Part shown: positions 13,639 through 13,767 of the stretch, one piece after another
How the letters are laid out: each line of letters starts with the position of its first letter
Position numbering within the stretch: position 1 is the stretch's first letter
NCBI GenBank assembly: GCA_964429745.1
Contig: CAYSDI010000094.1
Coordinates: forward strand, 1-13,767
Direction: 5' to 3'
DNA length: 13,767 bases
Source: WGOA01 sp964429745
GTDB taxonomy: Bacteria; Bacteroidota; Bacteroidia; Chitinophagales; BACL12
The notes under the pieces: model-generated
What the model was told of the DNA's origin: nothing
The model's input: the letters and a program-made list of their open reading frames with translations, nothing else
Database searches by the model: none
Position numbers and translations under genes: made by a program

Positions 13639-13767
13639 GCCGCTAACAGGAGTTTTGCAAAATAGCTGCTTAATTGGTAATTTGAACATTCGGAATTCTA
13701 ATAAACATTTGTACTAAATTGAAATTAGTGCTTCTAATTCCGCTTCTTCGCAAAGCCCCGAAGCTGT
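13639..13767. repeat. Long imperfect inverted repeat, attC-like, cut by window end
   Basis: The left arm 13649-13677 and the right arm 13734-13759 pair imperfectly. Compared with the reverse complement of the right arm, the common frame is GG.G.TTTGC.AA..AGC.G..AATT.G, with scattered mismatches and a 3-nt bulge. Outside this, ACAG (13646-13649) mirrors CTGT (13764-13767), and inside, CGGAATT (13691-13697) mirrors AATTCCG (13736-13742). The arrangement (a boundary word GCCGCTAACA, a long mismatched stem, an AT-rich loop) resembles integron attC sites, but the boundary does not strictly match RYYYAAC. Only the first three bases (TGT) of the expected right boundary are within the window. Confidence 0.6.

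Noticed and set aside
13628..13767. Strict integron attC site
   Set aside because: The boundary word does not match RYYYAAC, and no integrase or attI is in view, so only attC-like is claimed.

Overview
The window reads as a chromosomal contig from a member of the Bacteroidota. The evidence is a large OmpA-family protein with TPR, PD40 and carboxypeptidase-regulatory-like modules (the layout of the type IX secretion protein PorE), a Bacteroidota-type dihydroorotase relative, an NhaA of the type usual in this phylum, few clear Shine-Dalgarno sites, and a TATCTTTG box that fits the phylum's TAnnTTTG -7 element. Bases 1 to about 11320 are GC-rich by eye. From about 11320 to the end the DNA is clearly AT-rich, and this right end looks like acquired material.

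Layout: a 7-bp tandem repeat (1-94); glyA on the minus strand (114-1415); short tandem repeats (1429-1567); a minus-strand pair of nhaA (2150-3640) and a two-helix membrane protein (1568-2149); a divergent sugar-1-phosphate nucleotidyltransferase (3712-4707); a nitronate monooxygenase-like gene broken by a 100-N assembly gap (4744-5628); an 18-bp repeat (5650-5704); a minus-strand pair of the PorE-like OmpA protein (6623-8782) and an exported coiled-coil protein (5699-6613); a plus-strand trio of a small unknown protein, a GT87/DUF2029 membrane protein and an apparently exported methyltransferase (8919-11204); a 13-bp repeat array running into the start codon of the next gene (11322-11437); a dihydroorotase-like amidohydrolase and a DUF6671-type zinc-ribbon protein (11428-13627); and a long imperfect inverted repeat cut by the window edge (13639-13767).

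Most of the left part is housekeeping: one-carbon metabolism (glyA), ion homeostasis (nhaA), and nucleotide-sugar supply. The centre is devoted to the envelope. The PorE-like protein and the coiled-coil protein are 9 bp apart and probably work together in the periplasm. The 8919-11204 trio is tightly packed, but its joint role is not apparent.

Two signals stand out. First, short tandem repeats with unrelated unit sequences (7, 12, 15, 18 and 13 bp) sit at the edges of genes. One array ends in the start codon of a gene, and another overlaps a stop codon. Second, the AT-rich two-gene unit at the right end is followed by an attC-like imperfect hairpin, so it may be a mobile gene cassette. Its amidohydrolase has an altered metal site and its partner is a protein of unknown function. 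No recombinase, CRISPR array, tRNA or rRNA was seen.
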